Assembly: GCA_020740485.1 (NCBI GenBank)
Contig: DYMN01000006.1
Span: 1-64,000 of the forward strand
Source: Polaribacter sp.
GTDB taxonomy: Bacteria; Bacteroidota; Bacteroidia; Flavobacteriales; Flavobacteriaceae
Length of the DNA: 64,000 nt
Reading direction: 5' to 3'
Below, in pieces: positions 19,246-28,508 of this stretch (its first letter is position 1; each line of letters begins with the position of its first letter). The translations under genes were made by a program, and so were the position numbers. The notes under the pieces are model-generated. The model saw only the letters and a list, made by a program, of their open reading frames with translations. It made no database searches and had not been told where the DNA came from.

Positions 19246-19920
19246 TTACTTCAATGCAATATTCAAATCGTTTATTGTTTTTTTTGCTTTTTCAATTATT
19301 TTGGTTCTAAATCGTTTGTCTTTTTCATTTTTTATCTCGGATTCTGCCATTTTCAATAATTCATCAGGGTCTATTGTAAATTGGGTTTCAGGAAGTTCCA
19401 AGTTTTTCAGCACAGCATCGACAAGCGCTAATTCATCAGAATTTTCCACTTTGATTGCATTGGTTTCCGGTGATTTCGTTTCTTCGCTCATTACTATATC
19501 AACCGTTTGATGCTCTGTGAGCACTGGAATATATTCAGCTCTAGCTACGGGTTTGATTTGATTTGAATTCACTTGTTTTTCAGCTTGTTTTGTAATTGGA
19601 ATATTATGGGTTGAAATCTTTGTGCTGTTAGCCCTTTCTACCTGTTTCACTTCATTGGATAAAACGGGATGAGTCGGATTTAAATTGATTTCTGTTGAAG
19701 GTTCTACTACGGTAACAGGTATTTTTTCAGTATCTTGCTTGAGCACCCAAACCAATCCCAATATCATCGCAGCCGCAGCAGTAGCAATCCAATATTTATT
19801 GTTTAATTTTGGTTGCAAAGGCAATCCCGTTGCCAACTTTTGCCATGCATCCGGACTTACTTCCATCTTTCGATGATTTAAGTATTCGGCTACTTTTTTA
19901 TCAAAATTGTTATCTTCCAT
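19246..19920 (-). CDS. putative membrane anti-sigma factor-like protein
   Basis: Single TM segment YWIATAAAAMILGLVWVL after a short cytoplasmic N-terminus; directly downstream of, and overlapping, an ECF sigma gene. Confidence 0.6.
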   Translation of the reverse strand: MEDNNFDKKVAEYLNHRKMEVSPDAWQKLATGLPLQPKLNNKYWIATAAAAMILGLVWVLKQDTEKIPVTVVEPSTEINLNPTHPVLSNEVKQVERANSTKISTHNIPITKQAEKQVNSNQIKPVARAEYIPVLTEHQTVDIVMSEETKSPETNAIKVENSDELALVDAVLKNLELPETQFTIDPDELLKMAESEIKNEKDKRFRTKIIEKAKKTINDLNIALK

Positions 19921-20467
19921 ATTGTAATTGGTTTTGTGTGGTAAGTTGATTTTTGAGCCAAGTTCTGGCTTTGTGTAATTGGCTTTTCGAGGTGCCTTCG
20001 CTTATGTTCAGCATTTTTGCTATTTCTTGGTGATTGTATCCTTCTACGACATATAACAAAAAAACTGTTCTGTATCCCACCGGTAACGCATCCAAAAAAT
20101 GTTGAATGGCTTCTATTTCTAATGAGCTGTCACTGAAATCACCGGATGTTACATTCAAATCTTCTGTACTTTCCGTCCATTCAAAACTGCGTTTGCGAAG
20201 GAATGATATGGACTCGTTGATCATGATTTGCTTGATCCAGACTTTCAGATTTTTACTGCTGTCAAATTGTTCCAAATTTTGAAATACTTTAGTAAAACCG
20301 ATAATCATCGTATCTTCTGCAAAATGAAAATCACTAATGTATTGCCTACAAATACTGAGCATCTGCGGTGCAAACCTGTCGAAAAGTTCTTTTTGAGCCA
20401 ATCGGTCTTGACGGATGGCGCTTTTGATTAAAGAATTTTCTGTATTGGGTAATTTTATGATTTTCAT
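19910..20467 (-). CDS. RNA polymerase ECF-type sigma factor
   Basis: Sigma70 region 2 (DRLAQKELFDRFAPQMLSICRQYI) and region 4 (LPVGYRTVFLLYVVEGYNHQEIAKMLNISEGTSKSQLHKAR); start taken at MKIIKLPNTENSL. Confidence 0.88.
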   Translation of the reverse strand: MKIIKLPNTENSLIKSAIRQDRLAQKELFDRFAPQMLSICRQYISDFHFAEDTMIIGFTKVFQNLEQFDSSKNLKVWIKQIMINESISFLRKRSFEWTESTEDLNVTSGDFSDSSLEIEAIQHFLDALPVGYRTVFLLYVVEGYNHQEIAKMLNISEGTSKSQLHKARTWLKNQLTTQNQLQYGR

Positions 20468-20610
20468 TGAAAAACGGTTTGCGAATAGGCGCAGTGGCAT
20501 ATTTCGGGACACAAAACTGTCAATATACTACAAAAGTTGATGCGAGGTCTAAAGTTAAATTAACCACTTCACCCGCCATTGATCCAAACGCCTGTTAACT
20601 GCTGTATTTA

Positions 20611-21291
20611 TTAATAGGGAATTGTCAATATCATTCCTTGTTTGTCCAAAAGTGTAATTCTTTCAGGACTTGAATTTTGTATTTTTTGGTTTGGATATAA
20701 ATGATAAACGCCAATTTTCTTTGAATCAATTATTAATTCTTTTTCAGCTGCGTCCAACAGAATCCAATATGGAATAAACGCCCAATCAATACCTTTAACC
20801 ACAGAAACAGTCTCAGCATTTTCAGTATCGCCTGATAGGTAAATCTTTTTTCCGTGCCAAGTTACAACATAAGATCTGTGCCTGATTGAAAATCTATGTT
20901 TTGTTTTTAGGATTTCAATATCAAATTCAGGTATAGACTTGGCAAAATCTTTTAGTTTTCTATTTTGCCATTGAGTGAATTTTCTTCCATTTTTATTTCT
21001 AATTATTTCATTCATATTTTTTGCAGAATAATGATCTTTATGCTTATGAGTGAAAATAAAGGTAGAGTTTTCAACTACGCTATCTAATTCCTTTTGGTGA
21101 TAAGTCATATATCCATATGCACCAGATTTATAAGGGAAGTCAAAATATATACTTGTTTGCCCAGCGGTCATATGTAATCCGCAATTGCCAATGAAACGAA
21201 TCTTTATTTCATTGTTTTGACAAAAACCATAATTGGAAACAAACAGCAAAATTAGTGTTCCAATGAATGATATTTTTTTACATTTTTCCAT
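20611..21291 (-). CDS. MBL-fold metallo-hydrolase
   Basis: Signal-like N-terminus; TFIFTHKHKDHYSAKNM; KKIYLSGDTENAE. Confidence 0.8.
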   Translation of the reverse strand: MEKCKKISFIGTLILLFVSNYGFCQNNEIKIRFIGNCGLHMTAGQTSIYFDFPYKSGAYGYMTYHQKELDSVVENSTFIFTHKHKDHYSAKNMNEIIRNKNGRKFTQWQNRKLKDFAKSIPEFDIEILKTKHRFSIRHRSYVVTWHGKKIYLSGDTENAETVSVVKGIDWAFIPYWILLDAAEKELIIDSKKIGVYHLYPNQKIQNSSPERITLLDKQGMILTIPY

Positions 21292-21456
21292 TTTATCGTT
21301 GTTTTAATATTGCAGTTAACGCTTGGTGTAGGCGATGTGGTGGTGAAGTTATCACTTCATTTTTAGTTTGGAACTGACTTTTATTAAAAGCACTGACCTT
21401 TGATTTAGCACTGAAATCGCTATTTTTTAGACGCTCTGTTTTAGCGGTTCGTACTT

Positions 21457-22590
21457 TTATTCGGGTTTTGTCCAAAATAAATTTGGATTGTTCGTTTTAT
21501 AATGAATAAATTTTACACCTGTTTTTGTGTTGATTTCCTCGCTTTTTTGCGGATTTTGTACAATACCGTCTAATGGCAGTAATTCAACATACGTTATTTC
21601 TTTACCATTTTTCTGTGTTTCAGTGTCATATTCGCTAATAAGTGGCGCTTCTATGCGATATAAATTTTTTGACATATATTTTTCAAGATAATCTTCTTTA
21701 GTCTGCAAATTTTCTCTATTCCAATTTGCATCTGCGTTAAGAACCAAAGGTTGTCCATTAACAAGTCTTTCTCTAACTTCTTTTATTCCTAATAAGTTTC
21801 CCTTTTCGTCCATTACATATGCGTCAAAAGTAGGATCAATCCAAATCCATTTTTCTAACTCTTTACTATAAACCATATTTATTACGTGGCAGTCGTCAAA
21901 TTCTGTTTCTTTCGGCATACAAGTAATATATCTGGATTTCATACCCATTGAAAGATAACATTCGTTTAAAATTGTGGCTAACATTCTGCAATTCACGCCT
22001 CTGTTTTCCACTTTACAAACATTGATTAGGTCAATAGCGTTTTTTAGAGTCGGATTTTCAGAACCCCCATCGTGTTTTACAATGTTATGTACCCAATGTA
22101 GTAAATTGAAAATTTGAGTAAGTTCGCTTCCTTTTCCTGCAATAGAATCTAATTTTAAATCTTGTCTGATTCTTTGTAAGTTTGGATTATCTGCGGATTG
22201 ATATGTGAATTTTGGAATAAAACGATTGTCAGAATATTCATATTTTCCTGCATTTTTTATAATTTCTAATCGTGAAGGTTCATATTTTATCTGTGTTCTT
22301 GCAGAATCCTTACCGTTTAGTAATATAATAAAATCGTATTGTTTTTTAGGTTTTATTTTAAAGGAAATAGAGTCAATGTCTGTGTAAAATGTAACCTTTT
22401 TTGCAGAAGTTGTATAAACGTCTAATTTTTCCTCTGGAACAATTCTCCACGCACTTTTTTGTGTTTTATTGTCCTCCTTAATGTCAACGATTGTAGAATT
22501 TGCTTTGATAATTGGTAATTTTTTTTGAGCAAAAGCTGTTTGACCAGTGAGAATTAAAAAAAGTAAAGTAAAATAAATTGCCTGTTTCAT
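21457..22590 (-). CDS. transglutaminase-like domain protein, exported
   Basis: Signal peptide; NRGVNCRMLATILNECYLSMGMKSRYITCMPKE...DCHVINMVYSKELEKWIWIDPTFDAYV (Cys/His/Asp triad context). Confidence 0.8.
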   Translation of the reverse strand: MKQAIYFTLLFLILTGQTAFAQKKLPIIKANSTIVDIKEDNKTQKSAWRIVPEEKLDVYTTSAKKVTFYTDIDSISFKIKPKKQYDFIILLNGKDSARTQIKYEPSRLEIIKNAGKYEYSDNRFIPKFTYQSADNPNLQRIRQDLKLDSIAGKGSELTQIFNLLHWVHNIVKHDGGSENPTLKNAIDLINVCKVENRGVNCRMLATILNECYLSMGMKSRYITCMPKETEFDDCHVINMVYSKELEKWIWIDPTFDAYVMDEKGNLLGIKEVRERLVNGQPLVLNADANWNRENLQTKEDYLEKYMSKNLYRIEAPLISEYDTETQKNGKEITYVELLPLDGIVQNPQKSEEINTKTGVKFIHYKTNNPNLFWTKPE

Positions 22591-22712
22591 TTTGTAAATT
22601 TATGTTTATTCTGTTTTTATTTGCTGCTGTTCGTTCAGCCTGACCGTTAACATACCTATATACGCAAAAACCTTGCAAAGGGTTGCCTGAGTAAAGAAAA
22701 AAAATACTTTTT

Positions 22713-23222
22713 TTATTCTAAAATGTATAAATCTAAAAAATCTGCAGTTTGAGATGAATTTAATCGCAATGTAAATCCTTCATTTTCTAAAATTATTTTA
22801 CCTCCTTTTGAATAAGCCAGAGCCAAAACAGGAAGTTTAGTTTGGGAACGGGTTATCAATAAAAAATGCCGCATTAATCGATGGGACAATTTCTTACCAC
22901 GAAATTCAGGGTGTAAAGCGATTTCAGAGATATAAATGCCTTTTGGATGAATGGGGTCGATGTCAGCAGCATTAATTTCGCTTTCTTTTATTTTCCCATT
23001 TAACAATAGCTCAAAGCCATTTTCATTTAAATACCAATAACTCAATGCTCCGATTAAAGTTTCATTTTCAAATAAACCGATGATACCTTGATTAAATTTT
23101 AACCACCAAGACCTTTGAATTTCAGTAGGAACAGCCGATTTCCCAAAACAAATTTGATACAGGCGGTCTACGGTTTCAAATTCGTAAATAGTAGTAATGA
23201 ATTTGGTATGATAATGGGACAT
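22713..23222 (-). CDS. GNAT family N-acetyltransferase
   Basis: IYISEIALHPEFRGKKLSHRLMRHFL motif A. Confidence 0.8.
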   Translation of the reverse strand: MSHYHTKFITTIYEFETVDRLYQICFGKSAVPTEIQRSWWLKFNQGIIGLFENETLIGALSYWYLNENGFELLLNGKIKESEINAADIDPIHPKGIYISEIALHPEFRGKKLSHRLMRHFLLITRSQTKLPVLALAYSKGGKIILENEGFTLRLNSSQTADFLDLYILE

Positions 23223-23223
23223 T

Positions 23224-23751
23224 CTAATCTAAATAAGAATGTTTATACCCTTCGTTTTTTAGGATTTTTAAAATGTCTTTTTCCAAAGTTTCGCGTGCGT
23301 ACTCCACATAACGATTGATTTCTTTTCCGTCTTTGTAAAATATAAATGTGGGCACATTGGTAATTTCAAGCCCTTCTTGTTCATTTCCCGGTGATTTTTT
23401 CTCACGATTTACTGTGATCATTTCCAAGTTTTTATAATTAAAGCCGGATTGATCTAAAATCTTGTAAAATTGGGGAACTTCCCTCCTACTATCGCCACAC
23501 CAAGTGCCCATGACGGCTTTGATTTTTACTCCTTTTAATAAAGGTTTGATTTGTTCTAAAATCATAGTGTCCGGTTGATACGAATTGTATTCAGTTTCAA
23601 ACCATTCTCCAAAGGGAGCTTGTTGGAAATTGGATTTTTGAGCTAACCCAACCAAATTTCCTTTTTCGTCTACTTTGGCAGTATTTACTATTTTAGGACT
23701 GCATGAAATAACAAAGAGTATTGCAAAAATTAATAAAACAGATTTTGTCAT
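23224..23751 (-). CDS. thioredoxin-family lipoprotein
   Basis: Lipobox LFVISC; GTWCGDSRREVPQFYKIL; NVPTFIFYKDGKEINRYVEYARE. Confidence 0.8.
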   Translation of the reverse strand: MTKSVLLIFAILFVISCSPKIVNTAKVDEKGNLVGLAQKSNFQQAPFGEWFETEYNSYQPDTMILEQIKPLLKGVKIKAVMGTWCGDSRREVPQFYKILDQSGFNYKNLEMITVNREKKSPGNEQEGLEITNVPTFIFYKDGKEINRYVEYARETLEKDILKILKNEGYKHSYLD

Positions 23752-23919
23752 TATTTTTAAATTTAGGAACTGTTACGAAATAACATGGTTATTTATATTT
23801 TATAAAAAACTTATAATTAGCTATTTACTTTATAACTTTACAAACTCTTAGTAGTTTGTTTTTTCTAAGTTTTTTAGAATACTCAAAATTACATAAAGTT
23901 TGGGATTTGAAAATTGGAA

Positions 23920-23952
23920 TTTGATTTTTTTTACATTATTTGATTATTTTTG
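23920..23952 (+). promoter_or_regulatory. Bacteroidota-type promoter (TTTG ... TAnnTTTG)
   Basis: TTTG at 23920-23923 and TATTTTTG at 23945-23952, ending 6 nt before the ATG at 23959. Confidence 0.55.
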
Positions 23953-23958
23953 TAGCCA

Positions 23959-24936
23959 ATGAAAACCGTAGAACGCATAAAACAGCCCATTCATGCAGAG
24001 ATGGAATACTTTGAAAGTAAGTTCCGTCATGCCATGCACACCAATGTTCCGTTGTTAAACAGAATAATGGATTACATTGTGCATCGCAAGGGAAAACAAA
24101 TGCGTCCTATGTTTGTGTTTCTCACAGCAAAAATGGTGACCAATGGTGGTTTTCACGAAAGAACTTATAGAGGAGCATCCATCGTTGAATTAATTCATAC
24201 GGCATCTTTAGTTCATGATGATGTGGTGGACGACAGCAATATGCGACGTGGTTTTTTCTCCATCAATGCACTTTGGAAAAACAAGATTGCAGTATTGGTT
24301 GGAGATTTTTTATTATCGAAAGGTGTTCTATTATCTGTTGACAATGGTGATTTTGATTTACTGAAAATCATCTCGCGTGCGGTGCGAGAAATGAGTGAAG
24401 GAGAGCTAATACAGATAGAAAAAGCAAGACGATTGGATATTACGGAAGATGTATATTTTGATATTATTCGTAAAAAAACAGCTACACTTATAGCGGCTTG
24501 CACTGCTATAGGCGCGGCTTCTGTAAGTGCAAATCAAGAAACGGTGGATGATATGTGGCGTTTTGGAGAAACCATAGGTTTAGCTTTTCAAATCAAAGAT
24601 GACTTATTCGATTATACCGATGACCAAATAGGCAAGCCAACCGGCATAGACATCAAAGAACAAAAAATGACCTTACCGCTCATTTATGCTTTAAATACTT
24701 GTTCTAAGGAAGAAAAAAAATGGGTTATTAATTCTATCAAAAATTACAACAAAAACAAAAAAAGGGTTAAAGAAGTCATCCAATTTGTGAAAGACAAAAA
24801 CGGTTTGGCTTACGCAGAACAAAAGATGTTAGGTTTTCAAAATCAAGCCATCCAAATGCTTGATAAATATCCACAAAACAAATATAAAGAAGCATTGGTT
24901 ACGATGATAAACTATGTGGTAGAACGCAAAATTTGA
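23959..24936 (+). CDS. polyprenyl diphosphate synthase
   Basis: ELIHTASLVHDDVVDDSNMRRG and IKDDLFDYTDDQIGKPTGIDIKEQKMTLPLI Asp-rich motifs. Confidence 0.93.
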   Translation: MKTVERIKQPIHAEMEYFESKFRHAMHTNVPLLNRIMDYIVHRKGKQMRPMFVFLTAKMVTNGGFHERTYRGASIVELIHTASLVHDDVVDDSNMRRGFFSINALWKNKIAVLVGDFLLSKGVLLSVDNGDFDLLKIISRAVREMSEGELIQIEKARRLDITEDVYFDIIRKKTATLIAACTAIGAASVSANQETVDDMWRFGETIGLAFQIKDDLFDYTDDQIGKPTGIDIKEQKMTLPLIYALNTCSKEEKKWVINSIKNYNKNKKRVKEVIQFVKDKNGLAYAEQKMLGFQNQAIQMLDKYPQNKYKEALVTMINYVVERKI

Positions 24937-24937
24937 T

Positions 24938-26236
24938 ATGAATCTATTTGAAAAAAGAATTCCTATTTCACAACTGTCGGCTGATTTCTTCATAAAATTA
25001 CAATATTGGGCAAGCCAATTTGAAACTTTTGCTTGGCTTAATTCCAATGATTATCCGCAACAATATACTACATTTAAAAAAGCATTGGCCGTTGAAGCTT
25101 TTTCCGAAATTAAATGCAACATTCAAGATGCTTTTAAACAATTGAAAGAATATAAAAATAGGACAAATAATTACATTTTCGGGTATTTAACCTATGACTT
25201 AAAAAATGAAATAGAAGAACTGACTTCCAGTAATTTTGATGGCTTACAATTTCCCGATCTCTATTTTTTTGAACCTAAAAAACTATTTTTCATTTATGAC
25301 ACTTACATAGAAATCGTATACCATCGCCATTGCGTGGATGCTATCGAAAAAGACTTACAAAACATAAAAAACCAAAATATCACATTAAAAGCTGTTCGTC
25401 AAAGTTTAGAAATCAAGACGAGAATTTCAAAAGAAAATTATTTGCATAAATTTAAACAATTACAGCAAAAAATAGTGCGTGGCGATACGTATGAAACCAA
25501 CTTGTGCATGGAATTTTATGTTGAAAATGCTGAAGTAAATCCACTCGACATTTTCACCCAATTAAACGAAAAAACAAAAGCACCCTTTTCCGTTTTTTTT
25601 AGACATCAGCAACATTATTTATTATCCGTGTCACCCGAAAGATTTGTCAGAAAGGAAGGCAACAAAATCATCACACAACCTATCAAAGGTACGGCGATGA
25701 GATTTAATGATCCAGAGCAGGATTTACGCTCAAAACACAATTTAGAAATTGATGCCAAAGAACGCTCGGAAAATATTATGATTGTAGATTTGGTGCGCAA
25801 CGATTTGTCGAAATCAGCGTCTAAGGGAAGTGTAAAAGTGGAAGAATTGTCTAAAGTCTACGCGCTTCCCAATGTTTATCAAATGATTTCGACCGTTACG
25901 TCCATTGTAAAACCTGAGGTTGATTCCGTTGATGTGATTCGCGATTTATTCCCTATGGGAAGTATGACCGGTGCTCCTAAAATTGTTTCGATGAAGATAA
26001 TTGAAGCATTAGAAGAAACCAAAAGAGGATTATATTCCGGTTCATTTGGCTATTTTTCACCAACAGACGATTTTGATTTTAATGTAATTATTAGAAGTAT
26101 ATTATACAATTCAGATCATAAATATTTATCTTATTCCGTAGGCAGTGCTATTACAAATCTATCAACGGCTGAACAAGAACACAACGAATGTTTACTGAAA
26201 GCGGAAACCCTTTTTAAAACATTAATAAATCAATAA
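24938..26236 (+). CDS. pabB: aminodeoxychorismate synthase component I-like
   Basis: Chorismate-binding motifs: SPERFVRKEGNKIITQPIKGTAMR, RSENIMIVDLVRNDLSK, DLFPMGSMTGAPKIVSMKIIEALEETKRGLYSGSFGYFSP. Confidence 0.88.
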   Translation: MNLFEKRIPISQLSADFFIKLQYWASQFETFAWLNSNDYPQQYTTFKKALAVEAFSEIKCNIQDAFKQLKEYKNRTNNYIFGYLTYDLKNEIEELTSSNFDGLQFPDLYFFEPKKLFFIYDTYIEIVYHRHCVDAIEKDLQNIKNQNITLKAVRQSLEIKTRISKENYLHKFKQLQQKIVRGDTYETNLCMEFYVENAEVNPLDIFTQLNEKTKAPFSVFFRHQQHYLLSVSPERFVRKEGNKIITQPIKGTAMRFNDPEQDLRSKHNLEIDAKERSENIMIVDLVRNDLSKSASKGSVKVEELSKVYALPNVYQMISTVTSIVKPEVDSVDVIRDLFPMGSMTGAPKIVSMKIIEALEETKRGLYSGSFGYFSPTDDFDFNVIIRSILYNSDHKYLSYSVGSAITNLSTAEQEHNECLLKAETLFKTLINQ

Positions 26237-26306
26237 TAAACGAAAGAGCAATTTTTTGGAATGAAAATTGTTTTGAATAAATTCAAATCTAAAAAAACAG
26301 AATTTT

Positions 26307-27101
26307 ATGTTTACAAAGAAATACTTTTTGTTGCTTTTTATAATCCTATTGCAGGGTATATTATATTCGCAAGCCAACGCTACTTCATTCAATAAAGCCT
26401 TTAAGGAAGGAGAATTCTTAAAATACAGAATACACTTTGGGGCGATAAATGCTGGTTTTGCTACCATTAAACTTACCACAGAAACCAAAAATGGACAAGA
26501 ATTATATCACGCATCGGGAAAAGGTTGGACTGTGGGAACCGCGAAATTTTTTTACGTGGTAAAAGATACTTATGAATCTTATTTTACCAAAGGATATATT
26601 AAGCCGGTAATTCACAAACGTAGAGTAGATGAAGATGGTTACATCATCCGCAGAGATAAGTTTTTTGACTTTGATAATAAAACGGTGACCGTAGAAGATT
26701 TAGAAAAGAACACTAAGAAAGTATATCCCATAGACAAAGTACAAGATATGGTTTCGGCATTGTATTATTTGCGTAATTTAGACCTTAACAGCATCAAAAA
26801 CGGAAGTGAAGCAAATGTAAATTTATTTTTCGATGGAGAATCCTTTCCATTTAGATTGAAATTCATTAAGAAAGAAATTATCAAAACCAAATTCGGAAAA
26901 GTAAAAACTTGGAAAGTACAACCCTTGGTACAGAAAGGACGCGTTTTTGAGAATAATGAAAGTTTAACCATTTGGATTACAGATGATGAAAACAAAATTC
27001 CCATTAGAATTAAAGCTTCTTTAGTTGTAGGCTCGCTAAAAGCTGATTTAGAAAACTTTAGCGGATTAGCTAACTCATTTGTCATAGTAGCCGATAAATA
27101 G
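26307..27101 (+). CDS. DUF3108-type exported protein
   Basis: Signal peptide; FKEGEFLKYRIHFGAINAGFATIKLTTE; NESLTIWITDDENKIPIRIKASLVVGSLKADLENF. Confidence 0.75.
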   Translation: MFTKKYFLLLFIILLQGILYSQANATSFNKAFKEGEFLKYRIHFGAINAGFATIKLTTETKNGQELYHASGKGWTVGTAKFFYVVKDTYESYFTKGYIKPVIHKRRVDEDGYIIRRDKFFDFDNKTVTVEDLEKNTKKVYPIDKVQDMVSALYYLRNLDLNSIKNGSEANVNLFFDGESFPFRLKFIKKEIIKTKFGKVKTWKVQPLVQKGRVFENNESLTIWITDDENKIPIRIKASLVVGSLKADLENFSGLANSFVIVADK

Positions 27102-27204
27102 GATTGTTTTAAATAATTATTAAAAAGAACTTACCTTGTATTGAATTTCGCTATTGAATTTGTAGTTTTGCGAACTCAAATTTTCAATTTTCTAATTCTT
27201 CACA

Positions 27205-28458
27205 ATGCGCAAATATTGGATTGTCTCCACAATAGTTTTCTTCTCTTTGTTTTCTTGTAACAGTGATAAAAAAGTACTTCAACCCGAAGATGTCATCAAA
27301 CCGATTTATGAATATGGTTATGATATAACCCAATTTAATGTAATTAAAGATAGTGTTAGAGCTGACGAAACATTTAGTAGTATTTTGGACAAATATGGCG
27401 TAAGCATCCAAACCATCTACAAAATTGATTCCATGGCAGTCCTTGACAGTATTGATTTAACTACGCTGAAAAAAGATAAATTTTACACCATTCTCACTAA
27501 ACAAGATACTGCAGAAACCTTTCAAGCTTTTATTTATGAATTAAATCCGGTGGAATATTGGCGCATTGATCTTCGTAATTCTATTCCAATTGTGGAAAGA
27601 GTAAGGAAAAATATAACAACCAAACGAATGCATGCTTCGGGAATTATCAGTGGCTCTTTATTTCAAACATTAGAAGATATCAATGTTGACCCTTATGTAG
27701 CTATAAAAATGGCTGAAGTATATAAGTATAGTATTGACTTTTATAAAATCCAAGAAGGAGATAAATTTAAAATCATATTTGACCAACAATTTATTGACGA
27801 TACCATTCCATATCAAGCGGAAAAAATCTATGCTTCTTATTTTGAACACAAAAGAAAGCCTTTTTATGCTTTTGGATATGTAACGGACACCACTAAAAAT
27901 AATTTCCAATATTACGATGAAGAAGGTCGAGAGTTGAAGAAAATGTTTTTAAAATCTCCCATTGCCTTTGGACGCATTTCATCAAAATACAGTATGAGTC
28001 GTTATGTTTCCATTTATGGTCGCCTTAAACCGCATTTAGGAACCGATTTTGCTGCTCCTATCGGAACTCCTATCACGACTACAGCAGACGGTGTTGTGGA
28101 AGAATCAGCCTACAAAGGTGGGAATGGAAATTATGTAAAGGTAAAACACAATAATACCTATTCTACTCAATACCTGCATATGAGTAAGCGTGCTGTGGCA
28201 AAAGGACAACGCGTTTCGCAAGGTCAAGTCATAGGATACATCGGAATGACAGGAAGCACCACCGGTCCACACGTTTGTTATCGTTTTTGGAAAAACGGCA
28301 AACAAGTAGATGCTTTAAAACAAAAAGAAACCAAATCTGACCCTCTTCCTGCAAAGGAAAAATCAGCTTACTTAGCTTTTATCAAACCTGTGAAAGCTGA
28401 ATTGGACAGTCTGGGTTTTAAAAATATGGAGAAAAAGAAAATGCTGAATGATAAATAA
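27205..28458 (+). CDS. M23 family peptidoglycan DD-metallopeptidase, lipoprotein-like
   Basis: Lipobox-like LFSC; GRLKPHLGTDFAAPIGTPITTTADG, HNNTYSTQYLHMS, GSTTGPHVCYRFWKNGKQVD. Confidence 0.92.
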   Translation: MRKYWIVSTIVFFSLFSCNSDKKVLQPEDVIKPIYEYGYDITQFNVIKDSVRADETFSSILDKYGVSIQTIYKIDSMAVLDSIDLTTLKKDKFYTILTKQDTAETFQAFIYELNPVEYWRIDLRNSIPIVERVRKNITTKRMHASGIISGSLFQTLEDINVDPYVAIKMAEVYKYSIDFYKIQEGDKFKIIFDQQFIDDTIPYQAEKIYASYFEHKRKPFYAFGYVTDTTKNNFQYYDEEGRELKKMFLKSPIAFGRISSKYSMSRYVSIYGRLKPHLGTDFAAPIGTPITTTADGVVEESAYKGGNGNYVKVKHNNTYSTQYLHMSKRAVAKGQRVSQGQVIGYIGMTGSTTGPHVCYRFWKNGKQVDALKQKETKSDPLPAKEKSAYLAFIKPVKAELDSLGFKNMEKKKMLNDK

Positions 28459-28508
28459 ATCAAAATACACCTTAGAGATAAATCATCGGTAGCATAAAAA
28501 TTATAAAA

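Noticed and set aside
19139-19510. 123-aa plus-strand ORF antisense to the anti-sigma-like gene
   Set aside because: Starts in an AT-rich repeat and is antisense to a gene with a coherent sigma/anti-sigma context.
21293-21475. 60-aa ORF upstream of the MBL gene
   Set aside because: Falls in the repeat-like spacer between transglutaminase and MBL genes; no conserved features.
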